Shown here: positions 61,853 through 64,000 of the stretch, piece after piece
How the letters are laid out: each line of letters opens with the position of its first letter
Numbering within the stretch: the first letter of the stretch is position 1
The notes under the pieces: generated by a model
Seen by the model: only the letters and a program-made list of their open reading frames with translations
Told to the model about the DNA's origin: nothing
Database searches by the model: none
Translations under genes and position numbers: made by a program
NCBI RefSeq assembly: GCF_029227915.1
Contig: NC_079881.1
Location: 9,734,001-9,798,000 of the forward strand
Direction: 5' to 3'
Origin: Hydractinia symbiolongicarpus
Lineage: Eukaryota; Cnidaria; Hydrozoa; Anthoathecata; Hydractiniidae
Length of the DNA: 64,000 nucleotides

Positions 61853-61925
61853 GCCTTGTTAGCGCAGTAGGCAGCACGTCAGTCTCATAATCTGAAGATC
61901 GAGAGTTTGATCCTCACACAGGGCA
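61853..61925 (+). tRNA. tRNA-Met (CAT), damaged B box
   Basis: Unit 102. C56 to T. Confidence 0.6.
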
Positions 61926-61989
61926 AGGCTTTTAAAAGCCGCAGTGGGTCAAATGTTTGACGCCTATTACAAAACTAGCAACTCAACAA

Positions 61990-62062
61990 TGATTTCGCCC
62001 GAGCTCGAACCGAGAACTTTGCGCGTGTGAAGCGCACGTGATAACCGCTACACTACGTAATC
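61990..62062 (-). tRNA. tRNA-Val (CAC)
   Basis: Unit 102. A5 type; acceptor and T-arm changes. Confidence 0.7.
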
Positions 62063-62153
62063 CAATGAATTTTGAAACCTATGACGAAGGAAAGCAATAC
62101 AAGGCTAAAATAGCTAGAGAAAAAAGCAAAAACATGTCGCTTGTTAGTTGCCA

Positions 62154-62226
62154 GATTCCGTAGTGTAGTGGTTATCACGTGCGCTTTACACGCGCAAGGT
62201 CCCCGGTTCGAGCCCGGGCGGAATCA
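62154..62226 (+). tRNA. tRNA-Val (TAC)
   Basis: Unit 103, consensus. Confidence 0.93.
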
Positions 62227-62266
62227 TTGATGTTTCCGCGAAGCGAACCTCGGAAGAGCCTCTGTA

Positions 62267-62337
62267 GGTTCCATGGTGTATGGATAGCACTCAGGACTCT
62301 GAATCCTGCGATCCCAGTTCAAGTCTTGGTGGAACCT
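62267..62337 (+). tRNA. tRNA-Gln (CTG), 71 nt, damaged
   Basis: Unit 103. As unit 62 with a further D-loop T to A. Confidence 0.6.
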
Positions 62338-62468
62338 GTGCCGTTATTTGTGCCTCGGAAGCACCTATTGGGCGTTTGGAAGCAACGGCACTTCAAATAT
62401 TTTAGTCATTTGCAAGAAGACATTGTAATAACAACGTTCTTCTGAAATGCATCGGATTAGGGCACAGT

Positions 62469-62541
62469 GCCTTGTTAGCGCATTAGGCAGCACGTCAGTC
62501 TCATAATCTGAAGGTCGAGAGTTCGATCCTCACACAGGGCA
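62469..62541 (+). tRNA. tRNA-Met (CAT), elongator
   Basis: Unit 103. Same form as unit 80. Confidence 0.77.
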
Positions 62542-62605
62542 AGGCTTTTAAAAGCCGCAGTGAGTCAAATGTTTGACGCCTATTACAAAACTAGCAACTC
62601 AACAA

Positions 62606-62678
62606 TGATTCCGCCCGAGCTCGAACCGGGAACCTTGCGCGTGTGAAGCACACGTGATATCCGCTACACTACGTAATC
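62606..62678 (-). tRNA. tRNA-Val (CAC)
   Basis: Unit 103. A5 type; T29-G41 wobble. Confidence 0.78.
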
Positions 62679-62769
62679 CAATGAATTTTGGAACCTATGA
62701 CGAAGAAAAGCAATACAAGGCTAAAATAGCTAGAGAAAAAAGCAAAAACATGTCGCTTGTTAGTTGCCA

Positions 62770-62842
62770 GATTTCGTAGTGTAGTGGATATCACGTGCGC
62801 TTTACACGCGCAAGGTCCCCGGTTCGAGCCCGGGCGGAATCA
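62770..62842 (+). tRNA. tRNA-Val (TAC)
   Basis: Unit 104. Same form as unit 64. Confidence 0.85.
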
Positions 62843-62882
62843 TTGATGTTTCCGCGAAGCGAACCTCGGAAGAGCCTCTGTA

Positions 62883-62954
62883 GGTTCCATGGTGTAAAGG
62901 TTAGCACTCAGGACTCTGAATCTTGCGATCCGAGTTCAAGTCTCAGTGGAACCT
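62883..62954 (+). tRNA. tRNA-Gln (CTG)
   Basis: Unit 104. D-loop TAAAGGTT; G64 to A. Confidence 0.75.
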
Positions 62955-63085
62955 GTGCCGTTATTTGTGCCTCGGAAGCACCTATTGGGCGTTTGGAAGC
63001 AACGGCACTTCAAATATTTTAGTCATTTGCAAGAAGACATTGTAATAACAACGTTCTTCTGAAATGCATCGGATTAGGGCACAGT

Positions 63086-63158
63086 GCCTTGTTAGCGCAG
63101 TTGGCAGCGCGTCAGTCTCATAATATGAAGGTCGTGAGTTCGATCCTCACACAGGGCA
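63086..63158 (+). tRNA. tRNA-Met (CAT), elongator
   Basis: Unit 104. Same form as unit 64. Confidence 0.77.
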
Positions 63159-63222
63159 AGGCTTTTAAAAGCCGCAGTGAATCAAATGTTTGACGCCTAT
63201 TAAAAAACTAGCAACTCAACAA

Positions 63223-63295
63223 TGATTCCGCCCGGGCTCGAACCGGGGACCTTGCGCGTGTGAAGCGCACGTGATAACCGCTACACTACGGAATC
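63223..63295 (-). tRNA. tRNA-Val (CAC)
   Basis: Unit 104, consensus with C5. Confidence 0.92.
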
Positions 63296-63386
63296 TAATG
63301 AAATTTGGAACCGATGACAGAGGAAAGCAATACAAGGCTAAAATAGCTAGAGAAAAAAGCAAAAACATGTCGCTTGTTAGTTGCCA

Positions 63387-63459
63387 GATTCCGTAGTGTA
63401 GTGGTTATCACGTGCGCTTTACACGCGCAAGGTCCCCGGTTCGAGACCGGGCGGAATCA
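63387..63459 (+). tRNA. tRNA-Val (TAC)
   Basis: Unit 105. T-loop C60 to A; followed by TTTT. Confidence 0.88.
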
Positions 63460-63499
63460 TTGATGTTTTCGCGAAGCGAACCTCGGAAGAGCCTCTGTA

Positions 63500-63571
63500 G
63501 GTTCCATGGTGTAATGGTTAGCACTCAGGACTCTGAATCTTGCGATCCGAGTTCAAGTCTCGGTGGAACCT
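63500..63571 (+). tRNA. tRNA-Gln (CTG)
   Basis: Unit 105. TCTTG wobble. Confidence 0.9.
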
Positions 63572-63702
63572 GTGCCGTTATTTGTGCCTCGGAAGCACCT
63601 ATGGGGCGTTTGGAAGCAACGGCACTTCAAATATTTTAGTCATTTGCAAGAAGACATTGTAATAACAACGTTCTTCTGAAATGCATCGCATTAGGGCACA
63701 GT

Positions 63703-63775
63703 GCCTTGTTAGCGCAGTAGGCAGCGCGTCAGTCTCATAATCTGAAGGTCGTGAGTTCGATCCTCACACAGGGCA
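63703..63775 (+). tRNA. tRNA-Met (CAT), elongator
   Basis: Unit 105, consensus. Confidence 0.93.
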
Positions 63776-63839
63776 AGGCTTTTAAAAGCCGCAGTGAATC
63801 AAATGTTTGACGCCTATTACAAAACTAGCAACTCAACAA

Positions 63840-63911
63840 TGATTCCGCCGGGCTCGAACCGGGGACCTTGGGCGTGTGAAGCGCACGTGATAACCGCTAC
63901 ACTACGGAATC
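63840..63911 (-). tRNA. tRNA-Val (CAC), 72 nt
   Basis: Unit 105. One base lost at the acceptor/T-stem boundary, as unit 82; the divergent spacer of the next unit runs to the window end. Confidence 0.7.
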
Positions 63912-64000
63912 CAATGAATTTTGGAACCGATGACGAAAGAAAGCAATACAAGGCTAAAATAGCTAGAGAAAAAAGCAAAAACATGTCGCTTGTTAGTTGC

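Larger units (their letters stand above)
1..64000. repeat. Tandem array of ~617-bp tRNA gene units (about 104 unit lengths)
   Basis: The same sequence recurs every 617 bp across the whole window, with small departures (615, 616, 618, 619 or 620 bp in some units, and four larger deletions). Each unit holds Val(+), Gln(+), Met(+) and Val(-). Since 617 is not a multiple of 3, the repeat is not organised around a reading frame. Both window edges cut the array, so it extends further on each side. Neighbouring units differ by a few percent by eye, and some distant blocks look identical. Confidence 0.98.

Noticed and set aside
1194-63639. Open frames of 72-122 codons repeated in almost every unit, beginning inside Val(+) and ending in the Gln trailer
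   Set aside because: They start with a GTG inside the tRNA anticodon arm, run straight through Val and Gln, and have no upstream context. Their apparent conservation is that of the tRNA genes, and the 617-bp period does not keep one frame. They are shadows, as are the - strand frames across Val(-).
1-64000. CRISPR array or bacterial tRNA cluster
   Set aside because: The repeat is 617 bp with no unique spacers. The tRNAs lack encoded CCA, have eukaryotic A and B boxes and T-run terminators, and match animal tRNA sequences.
1-64000. tRNA-derived SINE family
   Set aside because: Copies are tandem and head to tail with no target-site duplications or A-rich tails, and the full cloverleaf is kept in most copies.
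1-64000. Entamoeba-type tRNA array
   Set aside because: Those arrays are also tandem, but they contain AT-rich short tandem repeats between genes. None is seen here, and the Met and Gln sequences are animal-like.

Overview
The window is one uninterrupted tandem array. A unit of about 617 bp is repeated from the first base to the last (105 units, numbered 1 to 105 in the entries; the first is cut by the window edge). I found no protein-coding gene. Every unit normally carries four intron-less nuclear-type tRNA genes. In unit coordinates counted from the first base of the + strand Val gene these are tRNA-Val (+, 1-73, anticodon TAC or AAC), tRNA-Gln (+, 114-185, CTG), elongator tRNA-Met (+, 317-389, CAT) and a second tRNA-Val (-, 454-526, CAC). 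The spacers are 40, 131, 64 and 91 bp. By my count there are 414 full-length tRNA genes (102 + strand Val, 105 Gln, 103 Met-type, 104 - strand Val) plus four fragments, roughly 6.5 genes per kb.

Organism: the genes lack an encoded CCA end, have internal A and B boxes, and end near short T runs, so this is a eukaryotic nuclear, RNA polymerase III locus. The Gln and Met sequences closely resemble animal ones as I remember them. I infer a metazoan. Fish or amphibians are plausible because large tandem tRNA arrays are known there, but the species cannot be fixed from the sequence.

Layout: units 1-30 (to about 18.2 kb) mix Val-AAC and Val-TAC and mostly keep a paired - strand Val acceptor. Units 31-81 (about 18.4-49.4 kb) all carry Val-TAC, and most of their - strand Val copies share an A5-G68 acceptor mismatch. 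Units 82-88 (about 49.4-53.5 kb) look again like the left end (mostly Val-AAC). Units 89-105 return to the TAC type. Superimposed are higher-order repeats of 3, 4 and 6 units. The clearest are two 3701-bp (6-unit) tandem duplications near 37.2-44.6 kb and 54.4-61.8 kb. Four units carry deletions (near 13.5, 26.0, 33.2 and 51.1 kb).

How it would work: Met ends at a T4 in a perfect 14-bp palindrome. The - strand Val ends at a T4 about 15 nt past the gene. Gln ends at a T4 about 62 nt past the gene after a potential hairpin. The + strand Val usually has only TTT before Gln, so Val-Gln read-through is possible. The two Val genes are head to head across a 91-bp spacer and form a large inverted repeat. 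Several copies changed anticodon: Met body with TAT (Ile), Gln body with TTG, CCG (Arg) or CTA (amber). Many copies show stem or B-box damage, which fits birth and death within the array. In the entries 'consensus' means I noticed no change from the array consensus by eye; no structure software was run.
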